This document shows positions 45,689 through 53,460 of a stretch of DNA of 64,000 nucleotides, one piece after another. Position 1 is the first letter of the stretch, and the number at the start of each line of letters is the position of its first letter. The stretch comes from Mycolicibacterium tusciae JS617. GTDB taxonomy: Bacteria; Actinomycetota; Actinomycetes; Mycobacteriales; Mycobacteriaceae. The translations under genes were made by a program, and so were the position numbers. The notes below the pieces were generated by a model. That model did no database searches and had not been told where the DNA came from. It saw only the letters and a list, made by a program, of their open reading frames with translations. The stretch lies in assembly GCF_000243415.2 (NCBI RefSeq), contig NZ_KI912270.1, positions 1,054,001 through 1,118,000 of the forward strand, written 5' to 3'.

Positions 45689-47737
45689 TTACTCCTCGTC
45701 CTCGTCGTCGATGCGTCGGGCAGCTCGCCGCTTGGGGGAGCGGGTTTGTGGTGGGTCCGCAGTCGGCACACCGCTGGGGGTCGGCTCGATGGTGGCGGCA
45801 GGGTCGGCGACGACGGTCTGTGCGGGTACCACCGGGGTGTTCACGCTGTCGCGGGTGGCGGCCTTCCTCTCCTTGGTCGTCGCGGCGCCGCCGGTTTGGA
45901 TGCGGTTGATCTCGGCGACCACGTCGACCCCGGCAACGGTGTCGCTGCGGCGCGCTACGGCGGTGCGGGCGGCGCGCAGGACATCGAGGGAGAACGGAGC
46001 CAATGTCCGCTTAGCCAGCGACCATTCGGCCTCGATCCACACTCCTCGGGTGTGGTCGCGGACGAAGATCGACTGCAGCCGGTAGGGGTCGTATCGGATT
46101 TCCCACCGGCCACCCGCGGGTAGCGGCAGTCCGCTCTTGACTCCCCGGTACGGGTGCAGGTCGGCGCTGTCGTAGTGCAGGCCTTCGAAGTTGATGCCGT
46201 AGCCCTGGATGCTGCGGTAGGCCACCGGTAGCAGGCCGATGTAATCGTCGCGATCCAGCGCGACGTTGATCGTCGGGGCGACCGTGGCCAGGGCTGCATA
46301 GGCTTCGTTGGGGGAGAGGTCTTTCTTCGGCATCGCCGGATGGCGCAGCCCGGGGTGGGGCTTGTTCTGCCAGACCGCCACGATCCACAGGTCCAGCAGG
46401 TTCTGAACGTCGGCCAACGTCCAGTACGCCTCGGCCTGCGGCGAGCTGCCGCGGTTGACCACGTTGGGCCCGACATATCCCGCCAGGTACTGGGTGAAAC
46501 CACTGTTGATCGCGGCGAACACCCGCTCGATGTGCGGCTTGTCGGTCGGGGTGCGTGGCGCGGCCTTGGTGACGCTGATCTGCAGGCGCTCGCAAGCATT
46601 CAGGAACGTCGATCCGACGTAGACCTTGCCGCGGTCGATGGTGATCGATTCCGGCACGATCACCGGCTTGGCGGCGATGCGGGCACCGACCTCGTCGTCA
46701 CCAGGAATCATCCCGGCCGGAAGAATCGACCGGGAGAAGCTCAGCGACGCCGGCCAGCCGGGTTGCATGGGAAGCGGAGTCAGCGCCCGGGCCAGCAGCA
46801 CCGCGGCATCGACGCTCTTGGTCGCCACCGGCCGCAGGATCGCCGAACACGGGGTCCGGGTGGCGATGTCGAGGGCCACTGTGAGGTCGGCCCGCCCCGT
46901 CGAGCCGTTCGGGTAGATGACCATCAGATCCAGCGGCGTGCTGTCGACTTCGACGAGTTCACCAGGCCGAGAGGGGGATTGCTGACCCCAGGTGCGATCC
47001 GGCCGGTTGGCTTGGGTGCGTCTCGTCGTGGCGTTGCCAAAGGGGTGCTTGGCACGTGCGAGGTTGTCGAGCGCGCGGTAGAGGGTGGCGCGCGAGGGCA
47101 TGGGCAGCCCCAGGTGGGTGGCCTCAAGGCGGACCTGCATGAGCAGCCGCGACCGGGTACCAGTGGACAGGTTCGTCTGCCCGCCGATGGCGTGCTCCAG
47201 CAACGACACCAGTGCTGGATCCATCCGCCCGGTTTGCGACGCCTGCCTGGTGCGGCGGCCGTCGACCAAGCCGGCGATGCCGTCGGCGCGGTAGGCAGTG
47301 ATGTACCGCTCGAGGCTGCGAAACGCCACTGGGGTTCCGGCCGCCGCCAACTCGGCGACCTTGGCGCTGATCCGATCTTGGAGCGGATGACTCACCGCGT
47401 ACTGCGGACGGCCCACCGCCGCGTCAGGGTCGTCGTCGTCACCATCGCTGGCGGGTGAGGTTCCGGTCAGCACCTCCGCGACGTGGCGATGCAGGAACAC
47501 CACCCGCTCACGCGTCTGGGGGTCCAGCGTTTCCAGCACCGCAGCCGAGTCCAGCCGGGGCAGCCGGTCGGGAGCGTCCGGGAGGTAACTGTCGTCACCA
47601 AGTAGCTCGGCAACCCCGACGCGGCGGATCCGGTTGGTCTGGAGGTTCTTCAGCGCCAACTGCTGCCCCTCCTGGGCTACGACTTGCCAAGCGTGACCGT
47701 CGTAATGCAGACAGTCGAATAGCCGCACCGACCTCAT
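45689..47737 (-). CDS. tnsB: TnsB/TniA-type DDE transposase
   Basis: A 682-residue integrase-fold transposase. DDE residues are likely Asp265 (VEVDSTPLD), Asp368 (TIDRGKVYVG) and Glu404 (DKPHIERVF), giving the D-D-35-E spacing. N-terminal helix-turn-helix regions occupy about 110-240, and the C-terminus is acidic (RRIDDEDEE), perhaps the TnsC contact. It binds the CCGCCA...GGACA end sites and joins the 3' ends to target DNA. Start ATG 47737 overlaps the tnsA stop (ATGA). Confidence 0.92.
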   Translation of the reverse strand: MRSVRLFDCLHYDGHAWQVVAQEGQQLALKNLQTNRIRRVGVAELLGDDSYLPDAPDRLPRLDSAAVLETLDPQTRERVVFLHRHVAEVLTGTSPASDGDDDDPDAAVGRPQYAVSHPLQDRISAKVAELAAAGTPVAFRSLERYITAYRADGIAGLVDGRRTRQASQTGRMDPALVSLLEHAIGGQTNLSTGTRSRLLMQVRLEATHLGLPMPSRATLYRALDNLARAKHPFGNATTRRTQANRPDRTWGQQSPSRPGELVEVDSTPLDLMVIYPNGSTGRADLTVALDIATRTPCSAILRPVATKSVDAAVLLARALTPLPMQPGWPASLSFSRSILPAGMIPGDDEVGARIAAKPVIVPESITIDRGKVYVGSTFLNACERLQISVTKAAPRTPTDKPHIERVFAAINSGFTQYLAGYVGPNVVNRGSSPQAEAYWTLADVQNLLDLWIVAVWQNKPHPGLRHPAMPKKDLSPNEAYAALATVAPTINVALDRDDYIGLLPVAYRSIQGYGINFEGLHYDSADLHPYRGVKSGLPLPAGGRWEIRYDPYRLQSIFVRDHTRGVWIEAEWSLAKRTLAPFSLDVLRAARTAVARRSDTVAGVDVVAEINRIQTGGAATTKERKAATRDSVNTPVVPAQTVVADPAATIEPTPSGVPTADPPQTRSPKRRAARRIDDEDEE

Positions 47738-48492
47738 GACCAGATCTCGCTGTTCATCGACAGCGGGATGCCCAGATCGGCGGACAACTGCTGTCGCCAC
47801 AACAGATGAAGAACGTTCGCCGTGAGGATGTTCAGCGGTCGGCCCGTCGAAGTGCTGGCGCGACGCAGGCCCGTCTGCAGTGCCGCCGGCTTGGCGAAGC
47901 ACGTCCGGATCGCTACGGCGGTGTCATTGTCGGGGGCATGACGGTCTTGGCGATACCCGGCAAGCCAACGCAGGTTCTGCGATCGTTCACCAGGCAGACC
48001 GGTGAATATCTCATACTGCCAGCCGATTTCGTTGCAAGCCGCGCGCGTCATCGCGAACTGCGCTGCACCCTTCTCGACACGGTCTGGATGGCGGACATCT
48101 ATGAGCCGGCCGTCCCCGTTGCTCAACCGGACGAAGAAGTCGGGGACATGATCACGCTGACCCTTGGTGTTGTGGGGCCACAGCAGCGCCAGCGGCTGCG
48201 CGGCAATTGCGACGACTCGAACATCCACGTCAGCCGCCAGTAGATAGTCACGCTCCAACAGTGACTCGAACTCCACGTGTGCACGGGTGGTGCTCGACCA
48301 CCACGATCCCTCGTAGTTGCGCTTGCCTGGCCAGGAGAAGAATTGCCGAATCGGCAACGCACGCTCAGCCGGCCACGACGCCACCTCGGGCGACATCGCC
48401 TCGTTACGCACAGACTCGTTCAACCGCAACAGAACCCGTGTCGTGTCCGTCATGTTGCGCGGCAACGATCTGGTACCCGCGTTCGGTATCAC
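47734..48492 (-). CDS. tnsA: TnsA-type endonuclease
   Basis: A 252-residue TnsA-like nuclease, which cuts the 5' ends of the element so that it moves by cut-and-paste. The core is HVEFESLLERDYLL (about residues 72-85), HVPDFFVRL (Asp118) and RLIDVRHPDR (about 130), corresponding to the Glu-Asp-(V-x-K) catalytic set. The usual lysine is arginine here (DVR), a form I recall from other actinobacterial TnsA proteins. Start GTG 48492 with GGAGAG; it lies 35 bp from the first right-end site. Confidence 0.85.
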   Translation of the reverse strand: MIPNAGTRSLPRNMTDTTRVLLRLNESVRNEAMSPEVASWPAERALPIRQFFSWPGKRNYEGSWWSSTTRAHVEFESLLERDYLLAADVDVRVVAIAAQPLALLWPHNTKGQRDHVPDFFVRLSNGDGRLIDVRHPDRVEKGAAQFAMTRAACNEIGWQYEIFTGLPGERSQNLRWLAGYRQDRHAPDNDTAVAIRTCFAKPAALQTGLRRASTSTGRPLNILTANVLHLLWRQQLSADLGIPLSMNSEIWS

Positions 48493-48526
48493 TTAACTCT
48501 CCTGTCACTTCAGCAACAGGAGAGTA

Positions 48527-48610
48527 CCGCCATTTAGACTGAGAAACAGCCGACACGCCGTCGACCGCCAGGTCTAATGCGAAAACCGCCAACAATATTG
48601 AGACCGGACA
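48527..48610. repeat. transposon right end with tandem TnsB-type sites
   Basis: A 29-bp site at 48527-48555 and the 25-bp terminal site at 48586-48610, both in the same orientation (CCGCCA ... GACA). A partial third copy starts CCGCCA at 48565. Site starts are 38 and 21 bp apart. The terminal site is the reverse complement of the left terminus apart from three or four central bases. Confidence 0.85.
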
Positions 48611-48615
48611 ATTAT
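48611..48615. repeat. 5-bp target-site duplication, right (ATTAT)
   Basis: ATTAT immediately after the terminal ACA, matching 40793-40797. Confidence 0.9.
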
Positions 48616-48940
48616 CGGCACGTGAATTCTGTTGTGGAGCAAAGCAATCGAGCGCCAAGGCGACATAATGTGGCTTATCGGCACTTTACCGAACAGGGCG
48701 GGAAGGGGTGAAGGGTACAGATACAAACGCCGCGAACGGACGAGTGCCCACCTGCGTTCCTCTGCTACATGCCACGAGCGATGCATCTCTGCCGCGCGCT
48801 CTTGGCTGACCGCCTTAGCGCGGTTCATGCAAGACGATTCGATTGACGATGATTCGTGGTGTGAGGTGAAATTGTTGAAGTGTGCTCGGCCGGCGGGCCG
48901 CCAATCCGCCAATCTTCCCCTCCCAGCCGCGCCCTATCAA

Positions 48941-48956
48941 TACGTCACAGTGACGA
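48941..48956. repeat. palindromic repeat 1 of 4 (TACGTCACAGTGACGA)
   Basis: First of four 16-bp near-palindromes with core GTCACnGTGAC. Located in a gene-free region. Confidence 0.7.
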
Positions 48957-49185
48957 ATAGCCATGTGCCACTGAGCTATTGAAGGTTCGGTCCGCAGAGT
49001 CGCCATTGGTGTTGCGCGCGAATAGTCCAGCGTGGCCGCCGCCTCGGGCACAACAGTTGCGGTGGTCGCGAGTCAAGCTAATCGGCGTGCTCGCTCGCGG
49101 TACGCGTACCGCTCCGAGCCGACAGTGAATAGCAGTATGCGACGGCTCCCCTGCCTCCTCCCCGCCCCGGTCTACGCCGTCACAA

Positions 49186-49201
49186 AATGTCACTGTGACG
49201 A
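49186..49201. repeat. palindromic repeat 2 of 4 (AATGTCACTGTGACGA)
   Basis: Same core, one outer arm base different. Located 71 bp upstream of the GH114-like gene. Confidence 0.7.
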
Positions 49202-49272
49202 AAAAGCTTGGGGCACAGCGCTATTGGGTTAACGCGTATTACCGAGCCCGATGACGTGTCACAGTGGAATGC

Positions 49273-50112
49273 ATGCGTATCGTGCCATGCGTTGTGTTCG
49301 GCGCTCTCGCGCTCGCGACTATCACCGCGTGCGGCGGGCATAACAGTGTCGCCGGATCGAACACCTCGGCCACAACCCGTGTGGATAGCGATGCGAGCGT
49401 TTGGCAACCGCCTGTCGGTGCGACATGGCAGTGGCAGCTGGCGGGCTTGCCCATCGACACATCGCTGAACGTCGATGCGTACGACGTCGACTTGTTCGAA
49501 ACCACCGACGAGGAGCTGGCGACGCTGAAAGCCGACGGCCGCAGCGTCATCTGTTACTTCAGCGCCGGCAGCTGGGAGAAGTTTCGCCCCGACGCCACCG
49601 AGTTCCCCGCCGCGATCAAAGGCGATCCACTCGATGCTCCCTTTCAGGACGAACTGTGGCTCGACATACGCAGCGCGGAGGTTCGCACGCTCATGCAGCG
49701 ACGACTGGAACTCGCGATGATGCGCGGCTGCGACGCCGTCGAGCCCGACAATGTCGACGGATACACCAACGACACCGGATTCGAACTGACAGCGGCCGAT
49801 CAGCTTGACTACAACCGCTTCTTGGCTACCGAAGCGCACAAACGCGCGCTTTCGGTGGGTCTCAAGAACGACATCGAACAGGCCGCCGATCTTGAGCCGT
49901 ACTTCGATTGGGCCATCAACGAGGAATGCTTCACCTACGACGAATGCGCGCAGTATCAAGACAACTTCCTGGCGACCAACAAGGCCGTGTTCCATGCGGA
50001 ATACGTGGACCCCAGCAAGCTCGCCGAGGTATGCGCGGTGACGGAGCCCCTCGGCCTCTCGACGCTCATCAAGAATATTGAACTCGACGCCTTCCGGCTC
50101 CCCTGTCCATGA
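49273..50112 (+). CDS. endo-alpha-1,4-polygalactosaminidase-like (GH114) lipoprotein
   Basis: A 279-residue lipoprotein. The signal peptide ends in the lipobox ITAC (about residue 20). The mature part is a TIM-barrel-like GH114 domain: WQWQLAGLPIDTSLNVDAYDVDLFET, ICYFSAGSWEKFRPD, WLDIRSAEVRTLMQRRLELA, CDAVEPDNVDGYTNDTGF with likely acidic active-site residues, and NEECFTYDECAQYQDNF. Family members cleave alpha-1,4-linked galactosamine polymers. ATG 49273 preferred to GTG 49264. It may act on extracellular amino-sugar polymers of other organisms or of its own envelope. Confidence 0.82.
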   Translation: MRIVPCVVFGALALATITACGGHNSVAGSNTSATTRVDSDASVWQPPVGATWQWQLAGLPIDTSLNVDAYDVDLFETTDEELATLKADGRSVICYFSAGSWEKFRPDATEFPAAIKGDPLDAPFQDELWLDIRSAEVRTLMQRRLELAMMRGCDAVEPDNVDGYTNDTGFELTAADQLDYNRFLATEAHKRALSVGLKNDIEQAADLEPYFDWAINEECFTYDECAQYQDNFLATNKAVFHAEYVDPSKLAEVCAVTEPLGLSTLIKNIELDAFRLPCP

Positions 50113-50131
50113 TCGGCGGACATCGCCGTAA

Positions 50132-50147
50132 TACGTCACGGTGACGA
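50132..50147. repeat. palindromic repeat 3 of 4 (TACGTCACGGTGACGA)
   Basis: Between two convergent genes (GH114-like stop at 50112, small exported protein stop at 50178). Position suggests a bidirectional terminator or REP-like element rather than an operator. Confidence 0.7.
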
Positions 50148-50177
50148 ATCACGTTGCTGCTCAGGAAGTTTAAGCTA

Positions 50178-50408
50178 CTACCAGCTCAGGATGATGCCGC
50201 TTCGGCCTCGGTTTGACGGCCACCCCTGCCCCGCTTGGGGGGCACGTGTCGCCGGCACCGCCTTGATCGACACGCTGCCATTAGTCTCACACCGGACAAA
50301 ACTGCCGGCATCGTGACAGGTCTGCCGCGCCTGAGCGACAGGAGCCGAAATCAGCGACGCCGCAATCACGCCCACCAACAGCACTGAACTCTTTGCTCGC
50401 ATGGCCAT
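50178..50408 (-). CDS. small exported protein
   Basis: A 76-residue protein with a signal peptide (MAMRAKSSVLLVGVIAASLISAPVAQA). The mature part has two cysteines (QTCHDAGSFVRCETNG) and a short basic C-terminus. ATG 50408 follows GAGAGG; longer in-frame starts lack a site. No family recognised. Confidence 0.6.
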   Translation of the reverse strand: MAMRAKSSVLLVGVIAASLISAPVAQARQTCHDAGSFVRCETNGSVSIKAVPATRAPQAGQGWPSNRGRSGIILSW

Positions 50409-50458
50409 GTGGCCGACACCTCTCGCTGGGACTTGGTCTGTCATTGGAACCGGGGTCG

Positions 50459-50893
50459 TCACGGGCACGCCGATGCGAGAATCCGGGCACCCGGATCCAG
50501 TGGCGCATCGGCCTCCTGTGCATGCCGGAACGCATCATCGCGTGCCGCCTCCACCGTCGGACCGGCACCGCCGGCCACGACTCCGCTGCCGTCACTGGCG
50601 CCGACGGATGCTATGCACAAACTGTCGTTGGTCACCTCGTCGCGGCTGCAATCCAGGGCGCCGGCCTGCTGGCACGCCGCGATCACGGCCGCCGTAGCCG
50701 CCTCATTGGTGGGGCCGGTCGCGGTGAATCCGACCAATGCCACGTCGAGCACGCCGGAGCCTACCGCCACGGAGATGTCCCCATCAGGCTCTACCACACC
50801 GCCCGGCCCGTCAGCCCAGGCCGAGCCGGCCCAAACCGTCGCTGCGAGCACACCCGTGGCGAAAACCGCCGCATACCTGGGGAAAGCAATCAT
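50459..50893 (-). CDS. DUF4189-like exported protein
   Basis: A 144-residue protein with a signal peptide (cleaved near GSAWADG) and a DUF4189-like domain: DISVAVGSG, TNEAATAAVIAACQQAGALDCS and LCIASVGASDGSGVVAGGAG, with paired cysteines (AACQ, LDCS, SLCI, SACP). DUF4189 proteins are exported, function unknown. Start ATG 50893 after GAGAGGA. It lies 50 bp upstream of the small exported protein in the same direction. Confidence 0.72.
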   Translation of the reverse strand: MIAFPRYAAVFATGVLAATVWAGSAWADGPGGVVEPDGDISVAVGSGVLDVALVGFTATGPTNEAATAAVIAACQQAGALDCSRDEVTNDSLCIASVGASDGSGVVAGGAGPTVEAARDDAFRHAQEADAPLDPGARILASACP

Positions 50894-51103
50894 TCCGATC
50901 CTCTCGTAACACCCGATGTGCGGGACGATCGCCAGCGTAGACCCTGTTCGTTGCAACGTCGCGCACTTTCCGCCGACGGGCTAAGGGGCGGAATCTAATT
51001 CCGATGTGCACGGCCTCGGCGAGCTAATCCAACAAGCGCTTGGTAACCCGGCGCGATACGTCGCTATGAATTGCTCAGGGAAGCAACATGATTAGCGACT
51101 TCA
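50894..51103. other. intergenic, 210 bp
   Basis: Between the DUF4189-like gene start and the antiporter stop. No gene seen; the promoter of the exported-protein pair lies here. Confidence 0.4.
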
Positions 51104-52723
51104 CTACGACGTCTCGTCGGGTCCGTCGTCGGCGGGCTGAACGAGTTCGGGTGCGTCATTGCGGGCCACCTGATCGGCCAGCTCCAGGCCTGCGCCCGCA
51201 TAGACATTGAATGCGATGTCCACCCCGTGATCTTTGGCCCACTGAACCTCGTCGTCGTATCTGGCGACAGCGGCGACCTCACCGCTGAATCCCGACTCGC
51301 GTAGACACGCGAGTGCGGTGACGTTGGCGCCGTGTCGTGGCATCGCGAGTACGGCGATGCGCACCGACTCTGAGTGTCGTAACTGGTGCCAGAAATCCAA
51401 GTCGGTGGCATCACCCTCGATGACCCGCAGCCCGTCGTTTACGAGTCGCTCGACGCGTGGTCCGTCGTAGTCGACACCGACAACCCGTAATCCATAGTGA
51501 TCGGTCATTCGTTGGTAAGCGGCGAACCCGACCCGGCCCATACCGATGACCACGACCTCGGCGTCCCCGGCGTCGGCCGGCCGTTCCTCCGGGACGAGGG
51601 CGCTCTCGTCTTGAGCAGGTAGTCGCGTCGCGATCTTCTCCACCATCAGGTGTCCGCGACCGTTCACCAATGCCGCGAGTACGAAGCTCAGCGCGACCGC
51701 GATCGACATTTCCACGAGCCACGCCTGTGCCAGCAGTCCGGCCGAGACGCCGACCGACACCACGATCAAGCCGAATTCTGAGTAGTTCATCAGGCCGAGT
51801 CCGGCGAGCAATGCGGTGCGATACCGCAGCTTCATGCGCGACAGCAACAGGACATACCAGGCCGCCTTGAACGGCAGGAGCAGCACCATCAGCAGTGCGA
51901 CGCCGATCGTGGGCAGGTCGGGTAGCCCGGTCAGGCCGATCGATACGAAGAAGCCGACGAGCAGCAGTTCCTTGATGTGGAACAGCGAGCGTGACAACTC
52001 GGAGGAAGCCGAGTGCGACGCCAGCAGCACACCGATGATCAGGGCGCCGAGGTCACCCTTGAGCCCGACCGCGGAGAACAACGCATACCCGGGAACCAAC
52101 GCCATCACGATCCCGAACAGCGACTGCATCTCGCCGTGGCCCAAGCGACTCCAGATCTTGCGCGCGAATCGGGTCAGCGGCCACAGGCCCACCAACGTCA
52201 GCGCCCAGGGGCTGGGCAGATGACCGCTGGTGGCGGTCAGGAAGACCACGGCGACGATGTCCTGCATGACCAGGATGCCGATGGCGACGCGGCCGTACAG
52301 CGCGTGCGATTCACCCCGTTCCTCGAGAACCTTGACCACGAATACTGTGCTGGAGAACGACAGGGCGAAGGCGAGCAAGGCGATGGTTTGCACGCTCTGC
52401 TGAGACAGCATTGCCACTCCGGCCACTGCGGCCAGCCACATGGCGATGCTTCCGAGAACAACGCTGACCAGCATGTGCACGGATGTGGTCAACCACACCT
52501 CGCGGCGCAGCAGTATGCGGGCGTTGAGCTTGAGGCCGATTGCGAAAAGCAGCAGCGTGACGCCCAGATCGGCCAGCACTTCCAGTTGCGGCACGTCCTC
52601 GACATTGAGGGCGTTGATGACGAACCCCGCCGCCAAGAACCCGACCAACGGCGGCAGGCGCAGCGTCATGGCAAGGCCGCCGAGACCGAAAGTGATGACG
52701 AGATAGATGGCGACTACTGTCAC
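51104..52723 (-). CDS. Kef-type K+/H+ antiporter with TrkA-N (RCK) domain
   Basis: A 539-residue CPA2-family transporter. Residues 1-380 hold about 12 membrane helices (GFLAAGFVINALNVEDVPQL near the N-terminus, ALLAGLGLMNYSEFGLIVVSVG late). Residues about 395-515 form a TrkA-N Rossmann domain (AEVVVIGMGRVGFAAYQRM, VVGVDYDGPRVERLVNDGL, VIEGDATDLDFW), which senses nucleotides. Likely gates K+ efflux and H+ entry under stress. The C-terminal tail is acidic (DDGPDETS). Confidence 0.9.
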   Translation of the reverse strand: MTVVAIYLVITFGLGGLAMTLRLPPLVGFLAAGFVINALNVEDVPQLEVLADLGVTLLLFAIGLKLNARILLRREVWLTTSVHMLVSVVLGSIAMWLAAVAGVAMLSQQSVQTIALLAFALSFSSTVFVVKVLEERGESHALYGRVAIGILVMQDIVAVVFLTATSGHLPSPWALTLVGLWPLTRFARKIWSRLGHGEMQSLFGIVMALVPGYALFSAVGLKGDLGALIIGVLLASHSASSELSRSLFHIKELLLVGFFVSIGLTGLPDLPTIGVALLMVLLLPFKAAWYVLLLSRMKLRYRTALLAGLGLMNYSEFGLIVVSVGVSAGLLAQAWLVEMSIAVALSFVLAALVNGRGHLMVEKIATRLPAQDESALVPEERPADAGDAEVVVIGMGRVGFAAYQRMTDHYGLRVVGVDYDGPRVERLVNDGLRVIEGDATDLDFWHQLRHSESVRIAVLAMPRHGANVTALACLRESGFSGEVAAVARYDDEVQWAKDHGVDIAFNVYAGAGLELADQVARNDAPELVQPADDGPDETS

Positions 52724-53012
52724 GCGCGGCCCCTTGATCTAGGCGTAGGTGGTGCTGAAGTTCTCCAAGTATCCCGGCAAACGTCTGATTTCTCTGCGCA
52801 CTGCCGACACCTGAGCTTCGAGGACGAAGCACGCCGAAGAGGTTCGGCCTTACTTCCCCCTCAACGGTATTGCGCTGCAACGGGATACGTCACGGTGACG
52901 ATTTCCGCCTCTCCCATCGGGCAATCGGCCCAATCCCCCGCGTTGCCCGTGTGGTGCGGAGCCGATTGACCAAAGGGCAGACAGTCCTATGAACGTGCGG
53001 CACAGTTGATAG
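52724..53012. other. intergenic, 289 bp, with palindromic repeat 4
   Basis: Separates the divergent antiporter and Ala-rich gene. It holds the fourth TACGTCAC palindrome at 52886-52901. No gene seen. Confidence 0.4.
52886..52901. repeat. palindromic repeat 4 of 4 (TACGTCACGGTGACGA)
   Basis: Identical to the copy at 50132, 111 bp upstream of the Ala-rich protein gene. Confidence 0.7.
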
Positions 53013-53447
53013 ATGGCGAGCAAGGTACCCAGCCCTAAAGACATCATGGCTGCCGCGCAGGCTGCGGCGGACTCTGCGCAGGCCGCGGCGCGGGAGGCGG
53101 CGGAGACTGCGCAGTCCGCCGCCGGCGCAGCGCTGCGCATCCCGCCCGCGTCGATACAGCTCGCGAGTCAGTTGCCCGATCTGATCGAGAACCTGGCGAC
53201 AGCGACGGAGCGGCTGAACACGGCAATCGATCGTGCCGAACGGTACCTCGCGCTCGCCGACCCGATGATCCGGACGATGGACGCGGTACTGCCGCAGCTC
53301 GAGGCGCTCGTCGCGACGGGTAACGAGGTCTACGGTGCCGTGTCGTCGCTCCCGGGTGTCGCCACTTTGAGTCGACTCGCCACTCGCGGTACAGCCCCGG
53401 CCCCCAAGAAGCCGCCGAGTGGCCGATCGAAGAAGACCGAACAGTGA
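53013..53447 (+). CDS. alanine-rich coiled-coil protein, hypothetical
   Basis: A 144-residue protein. The N-terminus is an Ala/Gln-rich helix (MAAAQAAADSAQAAAREAAE...), the middle is helical with regular hydrophobic spacing (LPDLIENLATATERLNTAIDRAERY), and the C-terminus is basic (PAPKKPPSGRSKKTE). It resembles mycobacterial phasin-like or histone-like small proteins, but I cannot assign a family. No signal peptide. It is convergent with the monooxygenase pair. Confidence 0.65.
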   Translation: MASKVPSPKDIMAAAQAAADSAQAAAREAAETAQSAAGAALRIPPASIQLASQLPDLIENLATATERLNTAIDRAERYLALADPMIRTMDAVLPQLEALVATGNEVYGAVSSLPGVATLSRLATRGTAPAPKKPPSGRSKKTEQ

Positions 53448-53460
53448 CCGCGGCTCGCGC

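Larger units (their letters stand above)
40798..48610. mobile_element. complete Tn7-like transposon, 7,813 bp
   Basis: Bounded by TGTCCGGTCTCAAT at 40798 and its reverse complement ATTGAGACCGGACA ending at 48610, with a perfect ATTAT duplication on both sides. The right part carries tnsA-tnsB-tnsC-tniQ, transcribed leftward from the right end and overlapping or nearly so. The left part carries two cargo genes, an alpha/beta hydrolase and a flavin-dependent oxidoreductase. No TnsE, no second TnsD-like gene, no Cas genes and no CRISPR array are present. Intact genes, matched ends and intact target duplication point to a recent, probably functional, insertion. Confidence 0.92.
48616..49272. other. 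gene-poor region right of the transposon
   Basis: About 650 bp with no supported gene. Open frames on both strands lack ribosome sites and protein-like composition. It contains two of the four TACGTCAC-type palindromes (48941 and 49186). The second lies about 70 bp upstream of the GH114-like gene and may belong to its promoter. Confidence 0.5.

Noticed and set aside
46340..47458. Plus-strand frame of 372 codons
   Set aside because: Antisense of tnsB; no motif and no ribosome site.
40798..48610. CRISPR-associated transposon (CAST)
   Set aside because: tnsA-B-C and tniQ are present, but there is no cas gene and no repeat array between the ends.
48632..48982. 116-codon frame right of the transposon
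   Set aside because: No ribosome site, mixed composition, ends over palindromic repeat 1.
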